The position numbers and the translations under genes were made by a program. From Polynucleobacter sp. MWH-P3-07-1 (GTDB taxonomy: Bacteria > Pseudomonadota > Gammaproteobacteria > Burkholderiales > Burkholderiaceae): a stretch of 64,000 bases of DNA. The notes beneath the pieces are model-generated. The model searched no databases, was not told the origin of the DNA, and saw only the letters and a program-made list of their open reading frames with translations. The DNA is taken from the NCBI RefSeq assembly GCF_018687555.1, contig NZ_CP061296.1, positions 682,001-746,000 on the forward strand, written 5' to 3'. Each line of letters begins with the position of its first letter. Positions within the stretch are counted from its first letter, which is position 1. Positions 53,454-64,000 of the stretch are shown here, in pieces.

Positions 53454-54604
53454 GTTCCTTAATGAGATCCAGTATGAAGTTCCTCTCTAGTGCATTGATG
53501 CTGGCATTGGCTGTCAGTCTAGTGGCCTGTTCGGGAAATAATCGGGTTCGTAAGCCCGCTGAATTAACTGAAGTCAAGAATCAATTTGAGCTGACTCCGG
53601 TATGGACTGCCAAGGTCAGCTCTTCAGATCCCTTTAACTTTCACTTAGCCGTTGCAGGCGATGGTGTCTATGCTGCATCCCATAACGGTGACTTGACTAA
53701 GCTGGACGTGATGAGTGGTAAAAAAGTCTGGTCTGTCGATGTTCCTGAAAAACTTTCCATTGGACCTGGTTCAGATGGCAACACGACTGTGGTGGTCAGC
53801 GGTAAAGGAACGGTTTACGCATTTGATGACACAGGAAAGCGGATCTGGGATGTCAATATCGGTAGCGAGGTGCTCACCGAGCCAGTAGTTGCAGCGGGAG
53901 TCGTTGTCATTCGCGCTTTGGATAATCGCTTTATCGGATTGGATGCGAAGACTGGTAAACAGAGATGGATCTATCAACGTCAACAATCTTCATTGTCATT
54001 GCGCGTCGGCTATGGCATGTTGGTGATTAGCGACCAAGTGATCGTGACTGGCTTTGCAGGCGGACGTTTTGGCATGATTGCTTTGGCGAACGGTGGTCTA
54101 ATTTGGGAAACACCGATTTCCTTTCCGAAGGGATTCTCAGAGATCGAACGTTTAAATGATGTGACTGCGAAGCCCAGCATGGAAGGTGATGTGCTGTGTG
54201 CAGTCTCTTATCAAGGCCGCATTGGCTGTGGCCAAGCACGCGGCGGAAATTTACTGTGGTTTAAGGATTTCTCCAGCTTTACTGGCACCGCCCAAAGCCC
54301 AGATATGGTTTTCTCGGCCAATGAAAAATCAATCGTGACTGCATTTGCATCTAAGGATGGCAGTCAAATTTGGGAAAACACCAAACTACAAAATCGCGAT
54401 GTGGGTGAACCACTTGCAATTGGTAGGGTGTTATTAATGGGTGATGCGCAAGGTTACCTGCACGCCTTTGATCAAACCAATGGCGAGGTGGTCTCACGTA
54501 TTCGTCACGACAGTAGCCCCATTACCGCTGCGCCAATCGCAGTGGGTGGCTTGATCCTGGTGCAATCCCAGAGCGGAAAAATCGCAGCGTATAGCCCTAA
54601 ATGA
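53450..54604 (+). CDS. bamB: Outer-membrane assembly lipoprotein BamB
   Basis: A 384-residue periplasmic beta-propeller of the BAM complex that inserts outer-membrane barrels. Lipobox SLVAC (Cys27) follows the signal peptide; PQQ-like repeats include [36 protein letters not shown] and [17 protein letters not shown] start overlapping yfgM by four bases; an ATG at 53462 is an alternative. Its stop overlaps der (ATGA). Confidence 0.94.
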   Translation: MSSLMRSSMKFLSSALMLALAVSLVACSGNNRVRKPAELTEVKNQFELTPVWTAKVSSSDPFNFHLAVAGDGVYAASHNGDLTKLDVMSGKKVWSVDVPEKLSIGPGSDGNTTVVVSGKGTVYAFDDTGKRIWDVNIGSEVLTEPVVAAGVVVIRALDNRFIGLDAKTGKQRWIYQRQQSSLSLRVGYGMLVISDQVIVTGFAGGRFGMIALANGGLIWETPISFPKGFSEIERLNDVTAKPSMEGDVLCAVSYQGRIGCGQARGGNLLWFKDFSSFTGTAQSPDMVFSANEKSIVTAFASKDGSQIWENTKLQNRDVGEPLAIGRVLLMGDAQGYLHAFDQTNGEVVSRIRHDSSPITAAPIAVGGLILVQSQSGKIAAYSPK

Positions 54605-55965
54605 ACCCAGTCATTACGATCGTCGGTCGCCCCAATGTGGGGAAGTCCACTCTTTTTAATCGCCTCACTCGCTCACGCGATGCGCTGGTTGCGGATTTTT
54701 CAGGTTTAACCCGTGACCGCCACTATGGCAAAGGCCGCATTGGCGAACGTGCATTTATCTGCGTTGATACCGGCGGCTTTGAGCCCGTAGCCAAAACCGG
54801 CATTGTGGCCGAGATGGCGAAGCAGACCAAACAAGCCGTCGCAGAATCGGACATCGTGATCTTCTTGGTGGATGGTCGCTTAGGCATGGCGCCACAAGAT
54901 CGGGTGATAGCGGATTTCTTGCGCAAGACGGGTCGCCCCATCATTCTGGCAGTAAACAAAACAGAAGGCATGCAGGCTGGTGTCGTTACCGCTGACTTTC
55001 ATGAACTGGGATTGGGTGAGCCATTTCCGATTTCATCGGCACATGGTGACGGCGTCAAGGGCTTGATTGATGATGCACTGGACTCGCTCGGCATTGCAGA
55101 GCCCGAGCCAGAAGCAGAGGGTGATGCAGCCAATCGCCCAGTGAAGATTGCGGTTGTAGGTCGTCCTAACGTTGGCAAGTCAACCCTCATCAATAAACTG
55201 ATTGGTGAAGAGCGCGTAATCGCATTTGATATGCCGGGTACTACGCGTGATGCGATTGAAGTACCGTTTGAGCGCAATGGTAAGCCCTTCATCTTGGTCG
55301 ACACTGCAGGCCTTCGTCGTCGCGGCAAAGTGTTCGAAGCGATTGAAAAGTTCTCAGTGGTGAAAACCTTGCAAGCCATTGCGGATTGCAACGTCGTGAT
55401 TTTGATGCTCGATGCTCAGCAAGATATTTCAGAGCAAGATGCCCATATCGCCGGTTTTATTGTAGAAGCGGGCAGAGCGTTAGTGGTTGCAGTCAATAAG
55501 TGGGACGGGATTGATAGCTATGTCAAAGAACGTGCTCGTTTAGAGATTGCCCAAAAATTGCGTTTCTTGGATTTCGCGAATGTGCACCCCATCTCTGCCA
55601 AAAAAGGAACTGGGCTCAAGGAGCTTTTCAAAGATATCGATGCTGCATACGCAGCAGCAATGGCCAAGTTACCAACCCCGCGTTTGACTCGTATTTTGCA
55701 AGAAGCAGTCGAGCACCAACAGCCTAAACGAGTGGGTATGGGTCGTCCTAAATTGCGTTATGCACACCAAGGGGGCATGAATCCTCCGATTGTGGTGATT
55801 CATGGCACCTCATTGAGCGGTGTGACCGACAGCTATAAGCGCTATCTCGAGGGTCGTTTCCGAGACGTCTTCAAATTGCGGGGCACTCCACTCCGAATTC
55901 AGATGAATACCGCCAAAAACCCCTATGTCGATACGGATAAAGGCAAAAAGGGCAATAAACGGTGA
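54601..55965 (+). CDS. der: Ribosome assembly GTPase Der
   Basis: A 454-residue GTPase with two G domains for 50S maturation. Both P-loops read GRPNVGKS (8-15 and ~189-196); the G3 motifs are DTGG and DTAG, G4 NKTE and NKWD. The first NKTE is a departure from NKxD. The C-terminal KH-like domain closes with a basic tail. Overlaps bamB by four bases. Confidence 0.97.
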   Translation: MNPVITIVGRPNVGKSTLFNRLTRSRDALVADFSGLTRDRHYGKGRIGERAFICVDTGGFEPVAKTGIVAEMAKQTKQAVAESDIVIFLVDGRLGMAPQDRVIADFLRKTGRPIILAVNKTEGMQAGVVTADFHELGLGEPFPISSAHGDGVKGLIDDALDSLGIAEPEPEAEGDAANRPVKIAVVGRPNVGKSTLINKLIGEERVIAFDMPGTTRDAIEVPFERNGKPFILVDTAGLRRRGKVFEAIEKFSVVKTLQAIADCNVVILMLDAQQDISEQDAHIAGFIVEAGRALVVAVNKWDGIDSYVKERARLEIAQKLRFLDFANVHPISAKKGTGLKELFKDIDAAYAAAMAKLPTPRLTRILQEAVEHQQPKRVGMGRPKLRYAHQGGMNPPIVVIHGTSLSGVTDSYKRYLEGRFRDVFKLRGTPLRIQMNTAKNPYVDTDKGKKGNKR

Positions 55966-55970
55966 TGTAA

Positions 55971-55989
55971 AAAACGCCCAGATAGGCGT
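55971..55989 (-). terminator. Leftward-facing terminator-like hairpin after der
   Basis: Read on the minus strand: ACGCC, six-base loop, GGCGT, then TTTTTT. The plus side lacks a T run. All genes here are on the plus strand, so it points against transcription of the cluster; see findings. Confidence 0.4.
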
Positions 55990-56021
55990 AAGATAGATAC
56001 TCCCGCTGTCGGAAGTAAGCT

Positions 56022-56053
56022 GGAAAACAGTAGGAAAACAGCAGGAAAAAGCA
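56022..56053 (+). repeat. Three imperfect A-rich 11-mers before hfq
   Basis: GGAAAACAGTA, GGAAAACAGCA and GGAAAAAGCAG follow each other directly, ~60 bases before hfq. The A-purine-N pattern is what the distal face of Hfq binds, so the stretch may be an autoregulatory site in the hfq leader. Confidence 0.5.
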
Positions 56054-56112
56054 GTCAATAAAAAAGCAAGACTCCCAAACTAAAAGCAAATCAATAATCG
56101 GTAAGGAGCAGT

Positions 56113-56355
56113 ATGAGCACTAAACCCATTCAGTTATTACAAGACCCATTCTTAAATACCTTGCGTAAAGAGCATGTACCGGTATCGATTTATCTCGTGA
56201 ACGGCATCAAACTCCAAGGCAATATTGAATCATTTGATCAGTATGTTGTGCTATTGCGCAATACTGTGACTCAGATGGTTTACAAGCATGCCATCTCAAC
56301 CATTGTTCCTGCCCGTGCCGTGGAATTTCGTTTAGAAGAAGGTGGCTCTGTATAA
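56113..56355 (+). CDS. hfq: RNA chaperone Hfq
   Basis: An 80-residue Sm-like hexamer that pairs small RNAs with mRNAs. [20 protein letters not shown] is the start, Sm1 ends [12 protein letters not shown], and Sm2 is [12 protein letters not shown]. The C-terminal tail is very short. AAGGAGCAGT precedes the ATG. It overlaps hflX by 14 bases. Confidence 0.98.
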   Translation: MSTKPIQLLQDPFLNTLRKEHVPVSIYLVNGIKLQGNIESFDQYVVLLRNTVTQMVYKHAISTIVPARAVEFRLEEGGSV

Positions 56356-57589
56356 CACCGGAGTCGATGCGGCACGCGCCGTTCTGGTTGGAGTCGATAC
56401 CGGACGCGAAGATTTTGCAGACAGCATGGCCGAGCTCAGTCTTTTGGCTGATAGCGCAGGCTCGATTCCGACCGCTAGTGTCATCGCTCGTAAGGGCAAA
56501 ACCGATCCTGCTTTATTTATTGGTTCGGGTAAAGTCAATGAGCTCAAGCGCGTCATGGAAGAGCATGATGCTGAGCTGGCCATCTTCAATCATCCTTTAT
56601 CACCCACCCAGCAGCGCAATCTTGAGCGTCACTTAGGTCGCCATGTGATGGACCGCACGGGTCTGATTCTGGATATCTTTAGTCAACGTGCGCAAAGTCA
56701 TATTGGTAAGACCCAAGTCGAGTTAGCGCAAGTGCGTTATCGCATGTCACGCCTCGTGCGTGCCTGGAGCCACTTAGAGCGACAGCGCGGTGGTATTGGT
56801 GTGCGAGGTGGTCCAGGCGAGACTCAAATGGAGTTGGATCGCCGGATGCTGGCAACCAAAGCCAAGCGACTGGAGAACGAGCTTGAAAAGCTCCAGCGTC
56901 AGCAAAGAACCCAAAGACGCGCGCGTAATCGCCAAGCGGTCTTTTCAGTTTCCTTGGTGGGATATACCAATGCGGGTAAATCCACTCTATTTAACGCACT
57001 CACGAAGGCAGGGACATACGCTGCCGACCAACTTTTTGCGACTTTGGATACCACCTCCCGTCGAGTTCACCTCGATGGGGTTGGATCGATTGTGGTCTCC
57101 GATACCGTTGGATTTATCCGTGAACTACCGCACCAACTGGTGGAGGCCTTTCGGGCCACCTTGGATGAGACGATTCATGCGGATCTGATTCTGCATGTCA
57201 TAGATGCCTGCAGCCCAGTAATGAAAGAGCAAATTGCCGAAGTGGAGGCTGTTTTGGCTGAAATTGGGGCCGATGAGATCCCCCGGATTGAGATCATGAA
57301 CAAGATCGATTTAATGCCCCAAACCTTCACGAAAGGCCCTCTTTTAGTGAGGGATGGGCAGGGCATCCCCAGGCAGATTTTCCTATCCGCCCAGTCAGGC
57401 ATGGGCCTCGATTTGCTGAGATCCGCCCTAGCGGAGTGCTCAGAAATGACTGATAAAATGAGGACAGAACAGAACCGTGCCAAGCAGCAGATGGCCTCGG
57501 ACGAGTTTTTAGCCCCTTTGCCAGAACGACCAGAAACTGCTGAATTAAATCCTATTCCAAGCATTATTTATTCACCGAATGACGCGTAA
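56342..57589 (+). CDS. hflX: Ribosome-associated GTPase HflX
   Basis: A 415-residue GTPase that splits stalled ribosomes. The N-terminal HflX domain contains [26 protein letters not shown] and [18 protein letters not shown]; the G domain starts [14 protein letters not shown], with DTVGFI and NKID. The GTG start lies inside the hfq end. It is the gene before the shortened hflK. Confidence 0.96.
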   Translation: MALYNTGVDAARAVLVGVDTGREDFADSMAELSLLADSAGSIPTASVIARKGKTDPALFIGSGKVNELKRVMEEHDAELAIFNHPLSPTQQRNLERHLGRHVMDRTGLILDIFSQRAQSHIGKTQVELAQVRYRMSRLVRAWSHLERQRGGIGVRGGPGETQMELDRRMLATKAKRLENELEKLQRQQRTQRRARNRQAVFSVSLVGYTNAGKSTLFNALTKAGTYAADQLFATLDTTSRRVHLDGVGSIVVSDTVGFIRELPHQLVEAFRATLDETIHADLILHVIDACSPVMKEQIAEVEAVLAEIGADEIPRIEIMNKIDLMPQTFTKGPLLVRDGQGIPRQIFLSAQSGMGLDLLRSALAECSEMTDKMRTEQNRAKQQMASDEFLAPLPERPETAELNPIPSIIYSPNDA

Positions 57590-58163
57590 ATTTCTTAACC
57601 TCTTTGCAGTAAACGATTCAGGCGAAAGCCAGGGATCAAAAGAAGCTAAAGATGAGCAGGGGAATGAACAAGCTCTGAAAACTAATCTGCCACCCAGTTC
57701 GCCCGATCGCCAGCCTGAAAAACCTGATGGTCCTCCTGATTTAGATGAGTTGTGGCGTGACTTTAATCATCGCCTGAGTGGCTATTTTGGCGCTAAAGAA
57801 AATGCTAATCCACTAAGTCGTTATGCAGGATATGTAGTGATCCTGCTAGCCGTAATCATGCTGTGGCTTGGTAGTGGTTTCTATGTCGTCCCAGAAGGTC
57901 GTACTGGTGTGATCAAAACCTTTGGTAAAGATGCCACCCCTGCCAGCGAAGGATTGCATTGGCATCAGCCTTGGCCGATTCAGAGCATGGAGCTAGATCC
58001 CTTGCCTGCAAGTACTAGCCTGACTCAGTCGGCTGATCAAGCGGTGACTGCACCAACCCCAAGCGAGAACGCTCCCAAGGCGATGACACCGAATAGCCCA
58101 ACAATAGCAAGCCCTGATGTAAAGCGTGATCTCCTCAGAAGTCGCGATCGTGATTCCCGTTAA
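57579..58163 (+). CDS. hflK: HflK remnant lacking the SPFH domain
   Basis: A 194-residue protein. The first ~145 residues are a normal HflK start: PPDLDELWRDFNHRLSGYF, a membrane helix (YVVILLAVIMLWLGSGFYV), VPEGRTGVIKTFGK and GLHWHQPWPIQSMEL. Full HflK is about 400 residues or more. Here the SPFH body is missing and a low-complexity tail follows, ending DVKRDLLRSRDRDSR, which resembles the native C-terminus of betaproteobacterial HflK. So an in-frame internal deletion is likely. hflC is absent; hisZ follows in 40 bases. HflK normally joins HflC around FtsH. Whether this product works is unknown. Confidence 0.8.
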   Translation: MTRKFLNLFAVNDSGESQGSKEAKDEQGNEQALKTNLPPSSPDRQPEKPDGPPDLDELWRDFNHRLSGYFGAKENANPLSRYAGYVVILLAVIMLWLGSGFYVVPEGRTGVIKTFGKDATPASEGLHWHQPWPIQSMELDPLPASTSLTQSADQAVTAPTPSENAPKAMTPNSPTIASPDVKRDLLRSRDRDSR

Positions 58164-58202
58164 GCGCTCGATATAAAACAGAACAAGAACAGAATACATA
58201 TT

Positions 58203-59366
58203 ATGAATCGTTGGTTACTTCCTGAAGATATTGCTGATGTATTGCCAGCCGAAGCTCGCAAGGTCGAGGCTTTGCGCCGCAATATTTTGGATCTCTACCA
58301 ATCCTACGGATATGAATTAGTTGCACCTCCAATACTAGAGTTCCTGGATTCTTTATTGACCGGTACTGGTTCTGACCTCAATTTACAAACCTTCAAACTG
58401 GTTGATCAGTTATCAGGTCGCACCTTGGGTTTGCGTGCCGACATTACTCCCCAAGTCGCGCGGATTGATGCTCACTTACTTAATCGCGAGGGCGTGACCC
58501 GTCTTTGCTATGCCGGTTCTGTTGCGCATGCGCGCACCCCGGTGGGGAGTACCGCTAGAGAAGAGTTGCAGCTCGGTGCGGAGATCTATGGCTGCGCAAC
58601 CTGGCAGGCTGATTTAGAAGCGATTACCTTACTGCTCAAGACCTTGAGTTTGGCAGGTTTGGATCAGGTTTATCTAGATCTCTCACACGCCGGCATTCTG
58701 AATGGCATTCTCGCTCAAGAGAATCTCCCAATCGCTGAGATGGAAACACTGTATGGTTTTCTCCAGAGTAAAGATCGGCCTCGCTTGAGTGGGTGGGCCC
58801 AATCGCTCCCAGAGCAAACGGCCAAAGCCTTGCTTGCCCTCACTGAACTCAACGGACCTTGTGCAGAAGTCTTAAGCAATGCGAAGAAAGCCTTGCCGCA
58901 AACTCCAGAGGTGAAAGAAGCGCTGGCGCAGTTAGCCCATTTAATTGACTCTGCGAATGATTTATCGCAAGGGCTAGAACTCAGTATTGACCTTGCAGAT
59001 TTACGCGGTTATCAATATCACAGTGGTGTGATGTTCGCTGCCTATGTCGAGAAACTTCCTCAGCCTATCGCCAGAGGCGGGCGCTATGATCAGGTTGGCA
59101 AAGCCTTTGGTCGTGCACGTCCAGCAACGGGTTTCTCATTAGATCTATTAACACTTGCTAGTCTCTCGCCCAATCCAAAGCCAAAGAATGCGATTCTGGC
59201 GCCTTGGGATAACGATGCCCAACTGAAACAAAGCATCGATGCTTTACGTCAGGCAGGTGAAGTCGTTATTCAGCAAAATGCTGGTGAGCCAATGCAGTCT
59301 GCTGAATACATCTGTGACCGCGAGTTAGTGAAGCAAGGCGGCAAGTGGACAGTGAATCAAAAGTAA
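58203..59366 (+). CDS. hisZ: ATP phosphoribosyltransferase regulatory subunit HisZ
   Basis: A 387-residue catalytically inactive relative of histidyl-tRNA synthetase that activates the short HisG of histidine synthesis. MNRWLLPEDIADVLPAEARK is the start; LGLRADITPQVARIDA replaces the tRNA-synthetase motif 2, and ARGGRYDQVGKAFGRARPATGFS stands for motif 3. Between the hflK remnant and purA. Confidence 0.95.
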   Translation: MNRWLLPEDIADVLPAEARKVEALRRNILDLYQSYGYELVAPPILEFLDSLLTGTGSDLNLQTFKLVDQLSGRTLGLRADITPQVARIDAHLLNREGVTRLCYAGSVAHARTPVGSTAREELQLGAEIYGCATWQADLEAITLLLKTLSLAGLDQVYLDLSHAGILNGILAQENLPIAEMETLYGFLQSKDRPRLSGWAQSLPEQTAKALLALTELNGPCAEVLSNAKKALPQTPEVKEALAQLAHLIDSANDLSQGLELSIDLADLRGYQYHSGVMFAAYVEKLPQPIARGGRYDQVGKAFGRARPATGFSLDLLTLASLSPNPKPKNAILAPWDNDAQLKQSIDALRQAGEVVIQQNAGEPMQSAEYICDRELVKQGGKWTVNQK

Positions 59367-59395
59367 ACCCCGTTTAAGAAAACCCTATTTATTAA

Positions 59396-60757
<1,362 letters not shown>

Positions 60758-60818
60758 AGATTTCTAAAACCATTTTTCATTTTCAATTTCACATTTACTT
60801 AGATACATAGGTTTAATC

Positions 60819-63032
60819 ATGACAGCACGTACTACTTGCAATAGCTTACAAGTTGCAACCCCCTTATATCGTTTCATTGAAGACAAAGTCTTGCCTGGAA
60901 CCGGAATCAATAGTGCCGATTTCTGGAAGGGCTTTGATGAAATCGTACAGGACCTCACTCCCAAAAATGCAGCATTACTCGCTAAACGTGATCGTATTCA
61001 GGTGGATTTAGACAAATGGCACCAAGCCAATCGTGGTCCGATTAAAGATATGTCAGCCTATCGCAAGTTCCTCAAAGAGATTGGTTACCTTGACGATGTG
61101 CCTGGCAAGGTGGCTGGTACAACCCAAAATGTCGATGATGAGCTAGCGCTGCAAGCCGGTCCTCAACTCGTTGTGCCAGTCCTGAACGCCCGTTATGCCT
61201 TAAACGCGGCTAACGCCCGTTGGGGTTCTTTATATGACGCCCTCTATGGCACCGATGTCATCTCTGAGGAAGATGGCGCGACTAAAGCGGGTGGATACAA
61301 CCCGATTCGTGGTGCTAAGGTCGTAGCTTATGCACGTAACTTCTTGGATCAAGCTGCACCTTTAGCTAAAGGCTCGCATCGGGATGTGACAGCCTACACA
61401 GTCAACGGTAATCAGCTTGCGATCAAACTCAAAGACGGTAGCACTACTGCACTTGCAGATGAAAAGCAGTTTGTCGGTTATCAAGGTGATGCTGCAAGTC
61501 CATCTTCAATCCTCTTGCGCAATAACGGTATTCATATTGATATCGAAATTGATAAGAGTAAAACCATTGGCTCTAGTGATCCTGCTGGTGTGAATGATGT
61601 GGTGCTCGAAGCCGCTTTATCCACCATTTTGGATTTGGAAGACTCGATTGCAGCAGTCGATGCAGACGATAAAGTACTGGCCTATGAAAACTGGTTAGGC
61701 ATTCTCAAAGGTACCTTGGTTGAAGAGGTGAGTAAGGGCGGCAAGACCTTTACCCGTGCCCTCAATCCAGATCGCCAATACAAAGCGGGCATTGGTGCTG
61801 TGAATGCCAAAGATGGCATCGTGACTTTACATGGCCGTTCACTCTTATTCCTGCGTAACGTGGGCCATTTGATGACCAATCCAGCGATTTTGACTGCTGA
61901 TGGTAAAGAGATCTATGAAGGTATCTTGGATGCGGTGGTGACTGTCTTGATTGCTTTGTATGACATCAAGCGTCCTGCCTCCCAAAAAATCGGTAATACC
62001 CGTAAGGGCTCGGTCTACATCGTCAAGCCCAAAATGCATAGCCCTGAAGAAGTTGCTTTTGCTAGCGAACTTTTTGCTCGAGTCGAGAAACTCCTCGGCT
62101 TACCAGTAGATACTGTGAAACTGGGCATCATGGATGAAGAGCGCCGCATGAGTGCCAACATCAAAGCAGCGATTGCTGCTGCTGGTGCCCGCGTGGCCTT
62201 TATTAATACTGGTTTCTTAGACCGCACTGGCGATGAAATGCACACCTCCATGCATGCCGGCCCAATGATGCGTAAGGGTGATATGAAAACCAGTAAATGG
62301 TTATCTGCCTATGAGCGGCGCAACGTCTTTGCTGGCTTGGATTGCGGTCTACGCGGCCGTGCTCAAATTGGTAAAGGGATGTGGGCGATGCCCGATCTCA
62401 TGAAAGCCATGGTCGAACAAAAGATTGTGCATCCTAAAGCCGGTGCCAATACTGCTTGGGTGCCATCACCTACAGCAGCGACCTTGCACGCTTTGCATTA
62501 TCACCAAGTCAATGTGGCGCAGATTCAGCAAGAGATGGAAAAACTCGATACTGCTGCTGAAGCCGAAGCGCTCCTCGATGATTTATTAACGATTCCAGTA
62601 GATCCTAAGGCCAGCTGGTCTAAAGAAGAGGTTCAGCAAGAGTTAGACAACAATTGCCAAGGTATTCTTGGTTATGTAGTGCGCTGGATCGATCAAGGCG
62701 TAGGTTGCTCAAAAGTACCAGATATTCATAATGTGGGCTTGATGGAAGACCGCGCTACCTTGCGTATCTCTAGTCAGCATATTGCTAACTGGTTATTGCA
62801 TGGCATTGTGACTGAGGCACAAGTGAACGAAACCCTACAAAGAATGGCTAAGGTGGTAGATGGTCAAAATGCTGGCGATCCACTTTATATACCCATGATG
62901 CCGAACTATCAAGACTCCTATGCTTACAAAGCGGCCAGTGATTTGATTTTCAAAGGACTCGAGCAACCCAACGGCTATACCGAGCCATTGCTGCATGCTT
63001 GGCGTTTGGTGGTGAAGAAAGCACAGGCTTAA
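60819..63032 (+). CDS. glcB: Malate synthase G
   Basis: A 737-residue monomeric enzyme condensing glyoxylate and acetyl-CoA to malate. Length and blocks fit isoform [89 protein letters not shown] and [17 protein letters not shown]. It serves glyoxylate or glycolate use. Isocitrate lyase or glycolate oxidase genes are not in the window. Confidence 0.96.
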   Translation: MTARTTCNSLQVATPLYRFIEDKVLPGTGINSADFWKGFDEIVQDLTPKNAALLAKRDRIQVDLDKWHQANRGPIKDMSAYRKFLKEIGYLDDVPGKVAGTTQNVDDELALQAGPQLVVPVLNARYALNAANARWGSLYDALYGTDVISEEDGATKAGGYNPIRGAKVVAYARNFLDQAAPLAKGSHRDVTAYTVNGNQLAIKLKDGSTTALADEKQFVGYQGDAASPSSILLRNNGIHIDIEIDKSKTIGSSDPAGVNDVVLEAALSTILDLEDSIAAVDADDKVLAYENWLGILKGTLVEEVSKGGKTFTRALNPDRQYKAGIGAVNAKDGIVTLHGRSLLFLRNVGHLMTNPAILTADGKEIYEGILDAVVTVLIALYDIKRPASQKIGNTRKGSVYIVKPKMHSPEEVAFASELFARVEKLLGLPVDTVKLGIMDEERRMSANIKAAIAAAGARVAFINTGFLDRTGDEMHTSMHAGPMMRKGDMKTSKWLSAYERRNVFAGLDCGLRGRAQIGKGMWAMPDLMKAMVEQKIVHPKAGANTAWVPSPTAATLHALHYHQVNVAQIQQEMEKLDTAAEAEALLDDLLTIPVDPKASWSKEEVQQELDNNCQGILGYVVRWIDQGVGCSKVPDIHNVGLMEDRATLRISSQHIANWLLHGIVTEAQVNETLQRMAKVVDGQNAGDPLYIPMMPNYQDSYAYKAASDLIFKGLEQPNGYTEPLLHAWRLVVKKAQA

Positions 63033-63047
63033 GTTACTCCCGAGTAA

Positions 63048-63547
63048 TTGCATTCTTTGTTTGGATTCTTAAAACAGTTTCTGTCGCCACTCCATTCCAC
63101 TCGCTTTGAGTGGAATGATGGCGGTAGACTAGCTGCAGGATTTCAGGGTGGAGCAGGAGATTGCGTTGTTAGGGCGATCGCGATAGCCGCTGATAAACCC
63201 TATCTAGAAGTCTACGAAGATCTGCGTGAGGCCAATGCGTCCTATGCAGCCAATAAAAAGAATCGATTAGCCAGAAGTTTGAACGCTAGGGGCTCATCGC
63301 CGCGTAATGGTAATCATCGTGATGTCTTTCATGATTACATCCTCAAGCAGGGGTTTGCTTGGGTGCCTACTATGCAAGTTGGTGGTGGTTGCCAAGTACA
63401 CCTAAGGGCAGGGAACTCCCCCATGGCAAACTCATTGTGAGATTATCAAAGCACCTCACGGCAGTGATTGATGGTGTGATTCAGGATACGCACGATCCTT
63501 CTAGGGGTGGCAAGCGTTGCGTTTACGGCTACTACATCAAGCAATAA
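63048..63547 (+). pseudogene. Frameshifted conserved hypothetical gene
   Basis: Two overlapping frames form one protein. The first (63048-63440) gives FEWNDGGRLAAGFQGGAGDC and continues to VPTMQVGGGCQVHLRAG. The second continues with RELPHGKLIVRLSKHLTAVI and ends DTHDPSRGGKRCVYGYYIKQ. One added base near GGG at 63411-63413 would join them as HLRAGELPHGKL. The protein would have ~166 residues, with a Cys-Asn/His pattern suggestive of a cysteine protease-like fold, unproven. It is either a recent pseudogene or a sequencing error. TTG start without good ribosome site. Confidence 0.7.
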
Positions 63548-63551
63548 ACAT

Positions 63552-64000
63552 TTAGAGCAAGAAGAACTTCTTGCCTTCATATTTCTTGCGCCAAGCCGCT
63601 TTATAAGTTTGCGTCATATCGATCATCGCTGAAGTGGTCCAGGCCAAGCAAAAGAAACCCGATAAAGCGATATAAAACGCAAGACTCTTTCTGCCATAGG
63701 GCAAAACATCCTCAACAAATCCAATGGTGGTGTAGCAACTGCCAGCAAATAAAACCGCTTTGACGACATTGGGTAGAAATCCTAAGACAGCCAGATAAAA
63801 TCCCCAGACATAAATTTCAAACACATGAACTAGGGCAATACGGATAAAAGAAAGATAAAACTGGACAAAGACCCAGTTATATTTTTTATCCTCTATATGC
63901 TCAATAGAATATTGATCAAAACGCATCAATAAGCGATTCACAACGGTGCCATGAATCATCAGAGTGCCAATCACGCCCAGTACACCAATCAAAAGATCGG
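63552..64000 (-). CDS. Ion-channel-like membrane protein (5' part outside window)
   Basis: The C-terminal ~149 residues of a membrane protein, open at the window end. Hydrophobic helices surround AGSCYTTIGFVEDVLPYGRK, which looks like a potassium-channel pore loop in which the GYGD filter is replaced by GFVED. The tail is basic. It may be a two-helix channel relative with altered or lost selectivity. The TTG at 63992 is not necessarily the start, since the frame stays open upstream. Confidence 0.6.
   Translation of the reverse strand, partial: DLLIGVLGVIGTLMIHGTVVNRLLMRFDQYSIEHIEDKKYNWVFVQFYLSFIRIALVHVFEIYVWGFYLAVLGFLPNVVKAVLFAGSCYTTIGFVEDVLPYGRKSLAFYIALSGFFCLAWTTSAMIDMTQTYKAAWRKKYEGKKFFLL

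Noticed and set aside
55871..56089. Minus-strand open frame in the der-hfq gap
   Set aside because: Overlaps the der 3' end, has odd Phe/Tyr/Cys-rich composition and no ribosome site.

Overview
The window reads as a chromosomal segment of a betaproteobacterium of the family Burkholderiaceae, most likely a small-genome freshwater lineage such as Polynucleobacter. Pointers are the Bug-type tricarboxylate binding protein, a phasin, type B ribosomal protein L31, HisZ, the ffs-dnaX-ybaB-recR cluster and the chain ndk-rlmN-ispG-hisS-yfgM-bamB-der-hfq-hflX-purA, with moderate base composition and tight gene packing. The genus is an inference from gene content; no database search was possible. No gap between genes exceeds 300 bases. 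The longest, before rho, holds a C-rich leader. No tRNA, rRNA, CRISPR array or insertion sequence was seen.

Layout. 1-15.7 kb: TerC fragment, phasin, two Tat-signal FAH-family enzymes, small envelope proteins, YbgC thioesterase, GNAT enzyme, an orphan TupA-like binding protein, an OFA-type MFS carrier, PaiB-like protein, Fur-box-preceded feoAB, SemiSWEET, DUF5993-DsbB and a Bug protein. 15.7-21.3 kb, minus strand: MATE pump, GT-C glycosyltransferase, rpmE2, rho, trxA. 21.4-28.5 kb: AddB-AddA recombination nuclease and a DUF1993 protein. 28.5-32.6 kb: nitroreductase, then an accessory-looking stretch with SOS-controlled umuDC, a Smr protein, two tiny membrane ORFs and a brnTA toxin-antitoxin pair. 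32.6-35.5 kb: 4.5S RNA (minus strand), dnaX, ybaB, recR. 35.5-43 kb: an OprB porin, TolC-like protein, adaptor and HME-type RND pump behind a Fur box almost identical to one before feoA. 43-47.4 kb: surE-pcm-nlpD, an exonuclease and rlmD. 47.5-64 kb: BI-1 protein, ndk, rlmN, ispG, hisS, yfgM, bamB, der, hfq, hflX, a drastically shortened hflK, hisZ, purA, malate synthase G, a frameshifted gene and a channel-like membrane protein running off the end.

Recurring theme: several widely conserved operons here lack a member. rpoS is not after nlpD, rodZ is not between rlmN and ispG, hflC is absent and hflK has lost nearly its whole SPFH domain while apparently keeping both ends. This fits genome streamlining. 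The most interesting regulatory signals are the shared Fur box of feoAB and the RND operon, the duplicated palindrome over the brnTA promoter, the C-rich rho leader and an A-rich repeat before hfq.
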